A stretch of 64,000 nucleotides of DNA, taken from the NCBI GenBank assembly GCA_937927515.1, contig CALBDO010000015.1, forward strand, positions 1 to 64,000, in the 5' to 3' direction. A program made the position numbers and the translations under genes. Source of the stretch: Candidatus Kapaibacterium sp. (GTDB lineage Bacteria > Bacteroidota > Ignavibacteria > Kapaibacteriales > UBA2268). The notes under the pieces were generated by a model. The model ran no database searches, had not been told where the DNA came from, and saw only the letters and a list, made by a program, of their open reading frames with translations. Below are positions 1 through 8,814 of this stretch, piece by piece (the first letter of the stretch is position 1; each line of letters opens with the position of its first letter).

Positions 1-1
1 A

Positions 2-175
2 GCGAAGTTAATTGATATGGCTGGTCGAGAGTTGAAGAGCCTATACACTGGAGTTGGCAACGGCAATGTTGTGAAGGTGCGAGCAAGCGTTACTGAATTG
101 CCAAGCGGAGTATACACGCTGGTAGTCAAGATAGGCAACGAAACCATCACACGAAGCGTTAACATAGTGAAATAA
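2..175 (+). CDS. C-terminal end of a T9SS-secreted protein (type A sorting domain)
   Basis: Only the last 57 codons are in the window, so the cargo domain is unknown. The visible part matches the C-terminal sorting domain recognised by the Bacteroidota type IX secretion system: a short beta-sandwich with the DMAGRE turn, then the LPSGVYTLVV strand and a final ETITRSVNIVK strand ending at the stop. In that family the domain guides passage through the outer membrane and is cleaved during surface attachment. The reading frame is open to the left edge. A strong hairpin terminator follows 23 bases after the stop, so this is the last gene of its unit. The family is clear from motif and end position; the function of the whole protein cannot be stated. 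Confidence 0.82.
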   Translation, partial: AKLIDMAGRELKSLYTGVGNGNVVKVRASVTELPSGVYTLVVKIGNETITRSVNIVK

Positions 176-198
176 TCGAGCAATAGCACATAAATCGA

Positions 199-230
199 GC
201 CGCTGGGAAACCACCCCAGCGGCTTTTTTT
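199..230 (+). terminator. Rho-independent terminator after the T9SS cargo gene
   Basis: A perfect 9-bp GC-rich stem (GCCGCTGGG at 199-207 with CCCAGCGGC at 215-223), a 7-base loop and seven T residues at 224-230. It ends the transcript entering from the left edge. Confidence 0.93.
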
Positions 231-345
231 ATGGTGAAAACAGACAAAAAGTTTACAAAATATATATTTCGTATTAACACTAATCAAAATATTATAGAGC
301 AAGTTGCGTATTAAATCATAAGAATTTAAAATAATTGGAGGTGCA

Positions 346-1578
346 ATGGATGTAAATTTTAGTCCACAAATGCTTTATCGCCTACCTTGGAACCTTGCAG
401 ACAATGCAATATCGTGGTTAGAACCAACATACGCTTGTAATTTGTACTGCGACGGATGTTATCGGGAAAATCGCAAATCCTCGCACAAGTCATTGGCGGA
501 AATAGAAGAAGAGCTCGAGGTATTCGCTCGGAATCGCAAGACGGATAGCATCTCTATTGCTGGGGGCGACCCACTCGTTCACCCACAAATTGTCGAGATA
601 GTCAAAATGATTAAAAAACGTGGTTGGAAACCAATTATTAACACCAATGGGCAAGCATTAACAAAAGAATTGTTAATCGAACTCAAAAAGGCTGGCGTTT
701 GGGGTTTCACCTTTCACATCGACAGCTACCAAAACAGACCCAACTGGAAAGGAAAGAATGAAATCGAGTTAAACGAACTGCGCTTGCAGTTCGCTAAAAT
801 GCTGGCAGAAATAGGCGGTTTGACATGCTCATTTAATGCTACTATTTATCCAGAAACAATTCATTATGTACCAGAGCTTGTGAAATGGGCTCAGGAACAC
901 ATCGACATCGTTCATATTATGGTTTTCATTATCTATAGAATTGCTAAGCTCGATGGATTATACGACTATTACATTGGCGATAAAAGGGTCAATTTTGATA
1001 ATATTACTTATTCAAGAGAGGCAGAGACTAGACGGACAGATGTTAAGTCCGAAGAAATTGTTGCGGAAATTAGAAAAGCATACCCAGACTTTACTCCTTG
1101 TGCATTCCTCAATGGAACACATTTACCAAACTCGTACAAATGGTTGCTTGCAGGTAGAATGGGGAATAAACACCAAATTTTTGGTTATGTAGGGCCTAAA
1201 TTTATGGAATTGGTGCAAACAGTTAAGCATTTCTTTACTGGAACTTATTTAGCATATTCAAGCCCAATTGCTCAAAAAATTGGCAGACTTTACTTTCTGC
1301 TCGCGCCATTCGACAAAGGTTTAAGACAGGCTGTGAAGAACTACTTCAAATCCTTTACCACGAATCCAAGAGCATTTTTTAATCGTGTTCATTACCAATC
1401 AATTCTTATAATCCAACCGATAGACATACTTCCCGACGGAGAAACAAATATGTGCGACGGTTGTCCAGATATTACTGTTTGGAAAGGGCGATTAGTTTGG
1501 TCATGTAGATTGGAAGAACAATTGTTATGGGGGCAACAAGCACGTGTAGTTCCCAAGAAAAAAATTTTAGAAATTTAA
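346..1578 (+). CDS. Radical SAM protein of unknown function with C-terminal Cys cluster
   Basis: A 410-residue radical SAM enzyme. The cluster motif CxxxCxxC is Cys31, Cys35 and Cys38 (CNLYCDGC), followed by the glycine-rich AGGDPLVHP strand near residue 84 that binds S-adenosylmethionine in this family. The C-terminal part carries Cys370, Cys373 and Cys387 (CDGC then SCR), which could bind an auxiliary cluster as in SPASM-type enzymes, but I do not recognise a full SPASM domain. The middle region, residues about 200-340, is not familiar. The start has a GGAGG ribosome site at 337-341. The gene stands alone between a terminator and a convergent gene for an exported Cys-rich protein. The substrate cannot be read from sequence; peptide, lipid or cofactor modification are all possible. 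Confidence 0.82.
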   Translation: MDVNFSPQMLYRLPWNLADNAISWLEPTYACNLYCDGCYRENRKSSHKSLAEIEEELEVFARNRKTDSISIAGGDPLVHPQIVEIVKMIKKRGWKPIINTNGQALTKELLIELKKAGVWGFTFHIDSYQNRPNWKGKNEIELNELRLQFAKMLAEIGGLTCSFNATIYPETIHYVPELVKWAQEHIDIVHIMVFIIYRIAKLDGLYDYYIGDKRVNFDNITYSREAETRRTDVKSEEIVAEIRKAYPDFTPCAFLNGTHLPNSYKWLLAGRMGNKHQIFGYVGPKFMELVQTVKHFFTGTYLAYSSPIAQKIGRLYFLLAPFDKGLRQAVKNYFKSFTTNPRAFFNRVHYQSILIIQPIDILPDGETNMCDGCPDITVWKGRLVWSCRLEEQLLWGQQARVVPKKKILEI

Positions 1579-1696
1579 ATTATTGATTTAGACCAAAATT
1601 TCTCTGCAACAAAATACTTAAGATAGCATTTCAATTCACACAGAATACATTTGAAAAAGCATTGGCAAGGCTCTTAACAACTTGTTAAAGAAAATA

Positions 1697-2338
1697 TTAT
1701 TGAGAAAAATCCGGCGGTCGAAGGGCACAAGGTTTACCTGCTCTAAACATGTTGCAAAAGTAACCTCCGGCGCCACCACTGGGTATTCCCCCGGGGCTTG
1801 AATCATAGAAACATAAACATATAGAAAGCAAAGCACAACTGCCTGGGCAGAAACATACAATACACGGAGATGGACAATCGCAAGTGACTATTATATCTTC
1901 AGTTTCTGGGGGTTGTTTTTCGTCGATAATTTGTTTGTTTAATATTTCTCTCTTATTACCTTGGGATACAAAAGATATAGCGGGTTTGGAGGGGAGTTTG
2001 ACGATAAAGTGGTCTTTACCTTCATTTTTCTTGTCTCTCAAAAATTTCAATAATTCTTGATTTGACCCAAGATTTTCACAAATCCTGTCGAATTCGTCGA
2101 ATTTTCGAGCTTCCCATGCTTTTTTCATGCTATCGAAATACGCATTGAATTTTTTATTAGTAAAGTAATTCATAATGTCTAAAAATGCGAAGAGTGTATC
2201 AGTAGAAACTTTTACATAGTCTCTGTGTATAGGACTTGTTGGTTGTTGTTTTTGCATTGAAATGGATTGAGGTAAAACGCTGTACAAAAAAGTAAATTCA
2301 AGAATGATAATGTAAATAACAAAATTCAAAATTTTCAT
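1697..2338 (-). CDS. Exported hypothetical protein with Cys-rich C-terminus
   Basis: 213 residues starting at the ATG at 2338, which has GGAGG just upstream; a TTG four codons earlier lies on the ribosome site and is unlikely. Residues 1-20 form a hydrophobic signal-like segment. Residues about 35-120 are charged and probably helical. The last 61 residues hold ten Cys (153, 155, 159, 162, 164, 168, 174, 176, 195, 204) with a Gly/Ser/Pro stretch, SSPGGIPSGGAGG, between the eighth and ninth. Such spacing could support disulfides or metal binding. I do not recognise the family. It faces the radical SAM gene across 118 bases. Being convergent, the two are not one operon, so a functional link is only a guess. 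Confidence 0.6.
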   Translation of the reverse strand: MKILNFVIYIIILEFTFLYSVLPQSISMQKQQPTSPIHRDYVKVSTDTLFAFLDIMNYFTNKKFNAYFDSMKKAWEARKFDEFDRICENLGSNQELLKFLRDKKNEGKDHFIVKLPSKPAISFVSQGNKREILNKQIIDEKQPPETEDIIVTCDCPSPCIVCFCPGSCALLSICLCFYDSSPGGIPSGGAGGYFCNMFRAGKPCALRPPDFSQ

Positions 2339-2436
2339 CTCTACCTCCAACTAATTAGTAATGTTTAAATTATGAAGCGCTTTTAGTTGAAAAGAAACGA
2401 AAATTCAATTAACTAAATTTTGTTTGACAAAAAATC

Positions 2437-2500
2437 TAATCTACTACAAGTTTAACCAACGGCAGTGTCTATCTATAGCAGATACCTACAGAGTAGATTA
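2437..2500 (-). terminator. Long structured hairpin after ispG, possible terminator
   Basis: Outer arms TAATCTACT (2437-2445) and AGTAGATTA (2492-2500) pair perfectly over 9 bp. An inner stem pairs GTGTCT (2465-2470) with AGATAC (2480-2485), with one G-T pair. On the minus strand the outer stem is followed within two bases by a run of six T. It sits 27 bases past the ispG stop. The AT-rich outer stem and 46-base interior are unusual for a simple terminator, so a structured RNA is also possible. Confidence 0.45.
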
Positions 2501-2526
2501 ATAATAAATAGAAATAAGATAGAAGC

Positions 2527-3597
2527 TTAGGTTTTTGGTTGAAATTCTAATACAGCTTGGTAGACAGCATCGACAATCTCTTCTTCTTTGACTTTACGCA
2601 AAATACTACCATTGACGAAGAGGAGTCCGCCACCTTTGCCAGCAGCGATACCAATATCTGCTTCCTTGGCTTCGCCGGGTCCATTTACAGAGCAACCCAG
2701 CACAGAAATTTTTACGGGTTTTTTAATGTGCTTTAATTTCTTTTCTAATTCTTCTGTTATTTTAAATAGGTCCACGTCCAACCGTCCACAGGTTGGACAA
2801 GAGATTAATTCTACAGTTCTTTGAGCAAGGCCAAGCGAGCGGAGAATCTCTTTTCCGACCTCAACTTCTTTTTCGGGTGGGGCTGTTAGGGAAACACGAA
2901 TAGTATCACCAATGCCTTCTGCAAGCAATGTACCAATACCGACAGCGGATTTTATTGTCCCCACACTCTCGCGACCGGCTTCTGTCACACCAAGATGAAG
3001 CGGGAAATCTGTGTTCTCTGCTAAAAGCCGATAAGCTTCAATCATTAATGAAACATTTGTACTTTTTACAGAGACAACAATGTCCTCGAAACCAAACTCT
3101 GTGCAATATTGAATGTGTCTCATGGCACTTTCGAACAAGGCTTCGGCTGTTGGGTAGCCATGTTTTTCGAGAATATCTTTCTCGAGTGAACCACTGTTGA
3201 CGCCGATACGAATGGGTATTTTTTTCTGCTTCGCTGCATCGATAACTTCTTTGATGCGGTCCTTCGAGCCAATGTTACCTGGATTGATTCGCACTTTCGC
3301 CACTCCAGCTTCAATGGCAGCAAGAGCAAATATGTGATTGAAGTGGATATCTGCGACGATAGGAATATCGACTTGCCGCACTATTTCTCTAATTGCTTGT
3401 GCAGCTTCTTTATCGTTCACGGTAACTCGCACGATATCTGCACCGGCTTCCTGGCAACTTTTGATTTGTGCTACAGTTGCATCTATATCTGCTGTTTTGG
3501 TTTTCGTCATAGTTTGAACAGAAATTGGGGCTCCTCCACCAACTGGAATACCCCCGATATTAACCTGTCGAGAAATTCTACGATTGTATCTAATCAT
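2527..3597 (-). CDS. ispG: (E)-4-hydroxy-3-methylbut-2-enyl-diphosphate synthase IspG
   Basis: Catalyses the penultimate step of the MEP isoprenoid pathway, converting MEcPP to HMBPP with a [4Fe-4S] cluster. The 356-residue protein has the N-terminal TIM barrel (PISVQTMTKTKT and the RINPGNIG motif) and the C-terminal iron-sulfur domain with cluster ligands Cys267 and Cys270 (CPTCGR), Cys302 and probably Glu309 in the CSVNGPGE motif. Length matches the short bacterial form; the long form with an extra central domain, usual in Bacteroidetes and Chlorobi, is not present. The start ATG is followed by the conserved RR-x-S-RQV sequence. It is transcribed away from the rhomboid gene on the same strand, 26 bases apart, so both may share a transcript. 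Confidence 0.96.
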   Translation of the reverse strand: MIRYNRRISRQVNIGGIPVGGGAPISVQTMTKTKTADIDATVAQIKSCQEAGADIVRVTVNDKEAAQAIREIVRQVDIPIVADIHFNHIFALAAIEAGVAKVRINPGNIGSKDRIKEVIDAAKQKKIPIRIGVNSGSLEKDILEKHGYPTAEALFESAMRHIQYCTEFGFEDIVVSVKSTNVSLMIEAYRLLAENTDFPLHLGVTEAGRESVGTIKSAVGIGTLLAEGIGDTIRVSLTAPPEKEVEVGKEILRSLGLAQRTVELISCPTCGRLDVDLFKITEELEKKLKHIKKPVKISVLGCSVNGPGEAKEADIGIAAGKGGGLLFVNGSILRKVKEEEIVDAVYQAVLEFQPKT

Positions 3598-3623
3598 AAA
3601 AAAAAGAAATTGTTGTACAAATA

Positions 3624-4574
3624 TTACAGTTTTTTACTTAATTCAATCAAAATTCTTTTTTCCTTCTCAGTTAAACTTTGATAGCCACGCTCGGCAATTT
3701 TATCCAATATTCTATCGACAATTTCTTGAGTAATCTCCTCGCCCTCGTAAGAGAAATAAGTTCTCTTTATTTCTCTTTTAGGTGTGTCGACAATTTCATA
3801 GTATTCTGGTTCTTCTTCTTCGAAATAAGAGCTTGTTCGCTTTCTAAAGGAAAACTTAGGTGCGCTATGATAAGACGAATAATAATCGAATTTTGAACCA
3901 CCGGTCAATCTATTAATCAATCTATAAATTCCCAACTGGTCACCGAACTTAAAGAGAATGAACCCTGTTAAAGCACCTCCGAGATGAGCGATATGGGCAA
4001 CATTTCCAGCTGAGCCAGTTATTCCAAGAAAGAAAGCCAAGCCAGCGTAAAATATTACGAAAAATTTTGCAGGAATCGGAATGAATATCGGGAACATAAA
4101 GACTGGGCGATTGGGAAAAGTAAACCCAAAAGCAGCCAAAACTCCAAAGACAGCTCCAGAGGCTCCAATTGTGGGTAAGGGCTCCGAAAATAAGGGTGCA
4201 ACAAACAGCTGAAACAAGCCTGCTCCAACTCCGGAAAGAATGTAAAATGCAAGAAACTTTCGACTACCCCAAATTGATTCGAGCTCAACACCAAACATCC
4301 ACAGAGCAAACAAATTAAAGAACAAATGCCAAATGCCACCATGTATAAATTGATATGTAAGTAACTGCCAAATGTAGAAGTTATTGCTTTCCAAAGGTTG
4401 TAAGTAAAAATATTTAGCAAAAAAATAAATCAGCGGTGTACCACCAATGTTGTAAATCCCCAAGAAAAAAGTATCGAAAAGGAAAACCACTACATTGATA
4501 ATAATCAATGCTTTAATAACAGGGGGGAATATACCGAACCCGCCAAAACCATTTAATACGAATTTATTTTTCAT
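3624..4574 (-). CDS. Rhomboid family intramembrane serine protease
   Basis: A membrane serine protease of 316 residues. The rhomboid core spans residues about 20-205: the loop-1 region with WQLLTYQFIHGG, the HLFFNLFALWMFG helix, the catalytic Ser in GASGAVFGVLAAFG and the catalytic His in HIAHLGGALTGF. Rhomboids cleave membrane-anchored proteins or act in membrane protein quality control. After the last membrane helix there is a roughly 100-residue cytoplasmic tail rich in Tyr, Glu and Arg that ends in a short acidic and basic helical segment; such tails occur in Bacteroidota rhomboids. It lies directly upstream of ispG on the same strand. Substrates are unknown. Confidence 0.93.
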   Translation of the reverse strand: MKNKFVLNGFGGFGIFPPVIKALIIINVVVFLFDTFFLGIYNIGGTPLIYFFAKYFYLQPLESNNFYIWQLLTYQFIHGGIWHLFFNLFALWMFGVELESIWGSRKFLAFYILSGVGAGLFQLFVAPLFSEPLPTIGASGAVFGVLAAFGFTFPNRPVFMFPIFIPIPAKFFVIFYAGLAFFLGITGSAGNVAHIAHLGGALTGFILFKFGDQLGIYRLINRLTGGSKFDYYSSYHSAPKFSFRKRTSSYFEEEEPEYYEIVDTPKREIKRTYFSYEGEEITQEIVDRILDKIAERGYQSLTEKEKRILIELSKKL

Positions 4575-4623
4575 AAAACTCCTAAATAAAAGTTAAAGAC
4601 GCTGTAAAATTAATTAAATTGAG

Positions 4624-5019
4624 TTAATTAAGAGAGAAGTTATAGAGCGTGAAATGTTTGAAAGTTTCCTGAACATAACTATAAATACGCTGCCAGACCT
4701 CCAAGAATTCTTCCCAGTATGTTATAAATGTTTCGTGAGAAGTGTCAAAATCTTTCCACGCAATTATAAGACGAGTTAAAATATCTTCGAAAGAAACAAG
4801 TAAATCAAAGTCCAAAGGTAAATTTTTCTTGCTTTTAAAATACAGTGGTAGAAATCCAGATACCTGATGAAGAAACACCAAAACCATTGTAATCGTTACA
4901 TAAAGCCCAGAAGAATTACTTGGTTTGTTTTCCATTAATTTTTTTATCAATTCATCTGAGCGCTGAATAATGTTATTTATTGTCTCAAATTGCTTCCTCT
5001 CGTCTATTAAATGCTTCAT
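4624..5019 (-). CDS. Hypothetical protein, possibly membrane-associated
   Basis: 131 residues from the ATG at 5019, beginning MKHLIDERKQ. A TTG six codons upstream at 5037 has an AAGGA eight to ten bases before it and is a fair alternative start. Residues about 1-40 look helical and charged; about 47-70 (YVTITMVLVFLHQVSGFLPLYF) are hydrophobic enough for one membrane helix or a buried core; the rest is aromatic and probably helical. I recognise no family. It is 50 bases upstream of the rhomboid gene on the same strand and could be co-transcribed. No ribosome site stands out for the ATG, so the call as a real gene rests on open frame and strand context. Confidence 0.45.
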   Translation of the reverse strand: MKHLIDERKQFETINNIIQRSDELIKKLMENKPSNSSGLYVTITMVLVFLHQVSGFLPLYFKSKKNLPLDFDLLVSFEDILTRLIIAWKDFDTSHETFITYWEEFLEVWQRIYSYVQETFKHFTLYNFSLN

Positions 5020-5185
5020 ATTAATCCATATTTGCAAACAAACTTCATCCTTTAAGAATATTAAAACTTATTTTTATTTTATTTCGCATTTAACAAACCA
5101 ATGTCCAGGAACATTTCGGCGATTTTAATAATTTTTTTCTTTATTTAACTTTTAGTAATTTAGGTATTTTTATAAAGGCTTCAAA

Positions 5186-6550
5186 ATGCTTAAAATTTAT
5201 GAATATCTTGATAAACATAATGAGGAACATCTGCAGCAATTAATTGAATTCCTTAAATTCCCAAGTATTAGTAGCAAAAGCGAGCACAATAATGATGTTC
5301 GTAATTGTGCTAACTGGCTCGTAGAACATATCCGTAGTATTGGTGGAGAGAATGTCCGATTGTACGAAACTGGTGGTCACCCGGTCGTTTACGCCGATTT
5401 CCTCCATAGCGACAACGCCCCAACAATTTTAGTTTACGGGCACTACGATGTTCAACCTGTCGAACCATTCGAACTATGGAACAACAACCCATTCGAACCG
5501 ATTGTTAAAGATAACAAAATTTTTGCCCGCGGTGCTTCCGACGATAAAGGACAGCTTTTTATTCACATCAAGGCATTTGAGAGTATCTTGAAAGTAACTG
5601 GTTCTCTACCAATAAACATCAAATTTTTATTCGAAGGCGAAGAGGAAGCCGGCAGCAATCATTTAGACGACTTCATAAAGAATAATACAGAATTGCTTCG
5701 ATGTGATAGCGTTGTAATTTCAGATACTGAATGGTTCGACTTTGGTCTACCCTCTATTTGCTATGCGTTACGCGGAATAGCATTCGTAGAAGTTAAAGTC
5801 AAAGGACCAAATCGTGACCTACATTCTGGCTCATATGGAGGCACTGTCGATAATCCAGCGGAGGTGCTTGCAAATATTATTTCAAGACTAAAAGATAAAT
5901 ATGGAAGGATAACAATTCCGAGATTTTACGATGGAGTCTTGGAATTAACCCAAGAAGAGAAGGATGAATTTGCACGCTTGCCGTTCAACGAAAAAAAATA
6001 TTGCGAGTCTTTGGGAATTCGACAAACTTTTGGGGAAATTGGATTTAGCACATTGGAGAGGGTATGGGCTCGACCTACTTTGGAAGTAAATGGAATTTAT
6101 GGTGGTTACACTGGTGAAGGAGCGAAGACCATCATTCCAGCCGAGGCTTCTGCCAAGATATCAATGAGGCTTGTACCTAAACAAAATGCGGAAGAAATCA
6201 CTAAGCTATTTGTTGATTATATCCGAGAGATTGCCCCACCCACTGTCGCATTGGAGGTCAAGGCATTGCACGGAGGCAATCCGGTTATTACTCCAATAGA
6301 CACTATTTGGATGCAAAAAGCAAAAGTAGCTTTAAAGGATGCATTTGGAAAAGAACCTGTTTTCATTCGCGAAGGTGGCTCTATCCCAATTTGTGAAACA
6401 TTCCAAAATGTCTTAGGGGCTTCACCAGTCTTGATTGGGTTTGGATTACCCACAGATAACACTCATTCTCCAAATGAAAACTTTTCATTGGAAAACTTTT
6501 TTGGTGGGATTAAAGCAATCGCAAACTATTATATGCTTCTGAAGGAATAA
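5186..6550 (+). CDS. M20 family metallopeptidase (dipeptidase)
   Basis: A cytoplasmic zinc peptidase of 454 residues in the ArgE/DapE/CPG2 group, close to the non-specific dipeptidases. Zinc-ligand motifs are visible: YGHYDVQP near residue 92, with the metal His and the catalytic Asp two residues later; RGASDDKGQ near residue 115 with the bridging Asp; EGEEEAGS near residue 152 with the general-base Glu; and NTHSPNE near residue 432 with the last His. The HSGSYGG segment near residue 213 marks the dimerisation lid insertion. The ATG has AAGG upstream. The OPT peptide transporter gene follows 29 bases later, so this enzyme probably hydrolyses the short peptides that transporter brings in. Confidence 0.94.
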   Translation: MLKIYEYLDKHNEEHLQQLIEFLKFPSISSKSEHNNDVRNCANWLVEHIRSIGGENVRLYETGGHPVVYADFLHSDNAPTILVYGHYDVQPVEPFELWNNNPFEPIVKDNKIFARGASDDKGQLFIHIKAFESILKVTGSLPINIKFLFEGEEEAGSNHLDDFIKNNTELLRCDSVVISDTEWFDFGLPSICYALRGIAFVEVKVKGPNRDLHSGSYGGTVDNPAEVLANIISRLKDKYGRITIPRFYDGVLELTQEEKDEFARLPFNEKKYCESLGIRQTFGEIGFSTLERVWARPTLEVNGIYGGYTGEGAKTIIPAEASAKISMRLVPKQNAEEITKLFVDYIREIAPPTVALEVKALHGGNPVITPIDTIWMQKAKVALKDAFGKEPVFIREGGSIPICETFQNVLGASPVLIGFGLPTDNTHSPNENFSLENFFGGIKAIANYYMLLKE

Positions 6551-6579
6551 AAGTTGTATGTTTAAAATTAAGAGGTAAT

Positions 6580-8616
6580 ATGACAGAGAACAAACCTTAT
6601 GTACCTTTCGTACCAGCAAACATGACTATGCCTGAATTCACGCTTCGTGCATTAGTTCTCGGTTTGATAATGGCAGTTGTACTTGGTGCGGCAAATGCTT
6701 ACCTAGGCTTGAAGGCTGGAATGACGATTGCAGCTACCTATCCAGCAGCTGTTATTGGAATGGCTTTCTTACGTTTATTTAAAAATGGAACAATACTCGA
6801 AGAGAATTTTGCTCGTACTGTCGGTTCTATTGGGGAAAGTGTCGCTGCAGGTGCAATTTTCACTATCCCTGCGTTTTTAATATCTGGTATTTGGACGGAC
6901 TTTTCTTCAATTCAGCATTATCTCGAAGCAAGCTTCATTATGCTGATTGGTGGAGTAATCGGAATCCTCTTCGTTGCAATTCTCAGACGAGTTATGGTTG
7001 ACGACCGAGAACTTCCGTTCCCTGAATCCGTTGCTGCAGCCGAAATTCACAAAGCTGGCCAAAAGGGTGGTAGTGGCGCAAAATTTCTTTTCTGGGCAAT
7101 GGGTCTTGGAGGACTTATTCAATTACTCAAACAAATTCAATTTTTCGCTTCCTCGTGGGAAAAATTCATTGAATTTTCAACACAAAAGCTGGCTTTTTGG
7201 AAGACGAGCGGTATCGAAGCTGGTGGTGGCGCTCTAATAACAACCCCGGGAGTAAGTCCAGCTTATATGGGTGTTGGATTTATCATTGGACCAAGCCTTG
7301 CAGCATTGAACTTTACTGGTGGTTTGCTCGCTTGGGGGCTATTTGTCCCTCTGCTTCTTTACTTTTTAGGGCCAGAAATTGTCAGTACTATGAATGCTAT
7401 GGGAACACCGATTTCTGGCGAGGACCAATGGATTGCTATTGCTTTTGAAGTTTGGCGCAAATTTGTACGGCCTGTTGCAATTGGCGGTATGTTAATGAGC
7501 GCTGGATACACTTTGTACAGGATGCGAAAAAGCTTAATTGCAGGCCTCGGTAGAGCAATTAGCGATGTTCGAAAAGCTGCTGGTGGTAGCACTACGACCG
7601 AAGAACGAACCGAACGAGACCTTCCCTTCAAGTGGGTCTTCCTTGGATTGTTTCTGGCTTCAATATCAACGTTTATTATATATTACTACTTTTCCAACGA
7701 CGTCGTAGCAGCAGTTGTTGCAACTATGGTAATGATAATTGCTGGATTTTTCTTCGCAGCTGTTTCTGGATATCTCGTAGGACTTATTGGCTCGAGCAAT
7801 AATCCTATTAGTGGTTTGACTATTTCAACGCTAATTGTTGCAGCGTTATTGATGGTTTTACTTGGTGTAAAAGGGCAATCTGGCGTTGCTGCTGTTCTGG
7901 GAGTTGCTGCAGTGATTTGCGTCTCTGCGGCAGTTGCTGGCGAAATGCTTCAAGACTTAAAAGTAGGACATATCTTAGGTGGAACACCCTGGAAGATGCA
8001 ATTGGGTGATATTTTTGGAATTTTACTCTCGGCTTTCGTAATGTTTCTACCCTTGTACTACTTACACCAAAGTGACATTATTGCTGGGGGAACTGGACTT
8101 GGTGGTAAAAATTATCCTGCTCCACAAGCCTCTTTGATGGCAATTCTCGCAAAAGGTATCGTTGGTGGTGATATGGCATGGCCATTAATCATTGTCGGGA
8201 TATTAATGGCATTTGGGTTCATTCTACTCAAAGTTCGCTCTCCGATGCTTGTATGCGTGGGAATGTATTTACCATTGGAAACTTCTTTTGCAATTTTCAT
8301 CGGCGGACTTATCCGTGGTATACTCGACAAGGTCATCGCAAAAAAGAATTTCAACGATGCACAGAAATCTCGTATAGACAATACTGGCGTCCTTCTGGCA
8401 TCGGGATTGATAGCTGGTGAGGCTCTTACTGGTTTAATTTTCGCATTTATTGCTGTAATAAATTATGATTTCTTAAAATCGCTCATTGTCTTTGAAAAAC
8501 CGACCTTTTTGCTTAGCCTCCTAGTTTTTATAGTTGTTGCTATTGTTTTGGTTTTGGTACCAGCCCGCAATGCTGGCTCGCCTGATGAACCAGCCCCACC
8601 GTCGGCTATTATGTAG
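6580..8616 (+). CDS. OPT family oligopeptide transporter
   Basis: A 678-residue polytopic inner-membrane protein of the OPT family, which takes up small peptides or peptide-like metal chelates by proton symport. Hydrophobic segments run through nearly the whole length. The N-terminus has the family-typical TLRALVLGLIMAVVLGAANAYLGLKAGMT stretch (residues 22-50) and the FPESVAAAEIH motif follows near residue 147. The SGEDQWIAIAFE and SSNNPISGLTIST segments are also conserved in bacterial OPT proteins. AGAGGT lies before the start ATG. The gene forms a two-gene unit with the upstream M20 dipeptidase and ends at a strong terminator. Confidence 0.94.
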   Translation: MTENKPYVPFVPANMTMPEFTLRALVLGLIMAVVLGAANAYLGLKAGMTIAATYPAAVIGMAFLRLFKNGTILEENFARTVGSIGESVAAGAIFTIPAFLISGIWTDFSSIQHYLEASFIMLIGGVIGILFVAILRRVMVDDRELPFPESVAAAEIHKAGQKGGSGAKFLFWAMGLGGLIQLLKQIQFFASSWEKFIEFSTQKLAFWKTSGIEAGGGALITTPGVSPAYMGVGFIIGPSLAALNFTGGLLAWGLFVPLLLYFLGPEIVSTMNAMGTPISGEDQWIAIAFEVWRKFVRPVAIGGMLMSAGYTLYRMRKSLIAGLGRAISDVRKAAGGSTTTEERTERDLPFKWVFLGLFLASISTFIIYYYFSNDVVAAVVATMVMIIAGFFFAAVSGYLVGLIGSSNNPISGLTISTLIVAALLMVLLGVKGQSGVAAVLGVAAVICVSAAVAGEMLQDLKVGHILGGTPWKMQLGDIFGILLSAFVMFLPLYYLHQSDIIAGGTGLGGKNYPAPQASLMAILAKGIVGGDMAWPLIIVGILMAFGFILLKVRSPMLVCVGMYLPLETSFAIFIGGLIRGILDKVIAKKNFNDAQKSRIDNTGVLLASGLIAGEALTGLIFAFIAVINYDFLKSLIVFEKPTFLLSLLVFIVVAIVLVLVPARNAGSPDEPAPPSAIM

Positions 8617-8637
8617 TTATTAGAAATGATTCAAACA

Positions 8638-8687
8638 ACAGGGACAAGTTCTCGCTTGTCCCTGTTTTGGCTTATAACAAGCCAAAA
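8638..8687 (+). terminator. Terminator hairpin plus a second adjacent hairpin after the OPT gene
   Basis: An 11-bp perfect stem (ACAGGGACAAG at 8638-8648 with CTTGTCCCTGT at 8655-8665) followed by TTTT. The same T run begins a second perfect inverted repeat, TTTTGGCTT (8665-8673) with AAGCCAAAA (8679-8687). The first is the terminator; the second competes for the same T bases and may work in the opposite direction. Confidence 0.88.
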
Positions 8688-8779
8688 AAGAGTTTTATGC
8701 ATTTTTCTTAATTGTAATAATTATGTAACTAAGACACAAACGTAGAACATACATTAACATTCAATTAACTCGAAACAAT

Positions 8780-8787
8780 TAATTTTG
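8780..8787 (+). promoter_or_regulatory. Bacteroidota -7-like element TAATTTTG
   Basis: TAATTTTG matches TAnnTTTG and lies 27 bases before the acid phosphatase ATG. I see no clear TTG 19 bases further upstream, so only the -7 half is supported. Confidence 0.5.
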
Positions 8788-8814
8788 AAATTTAAGTTAA
8801 ATATTTGATGAGAT

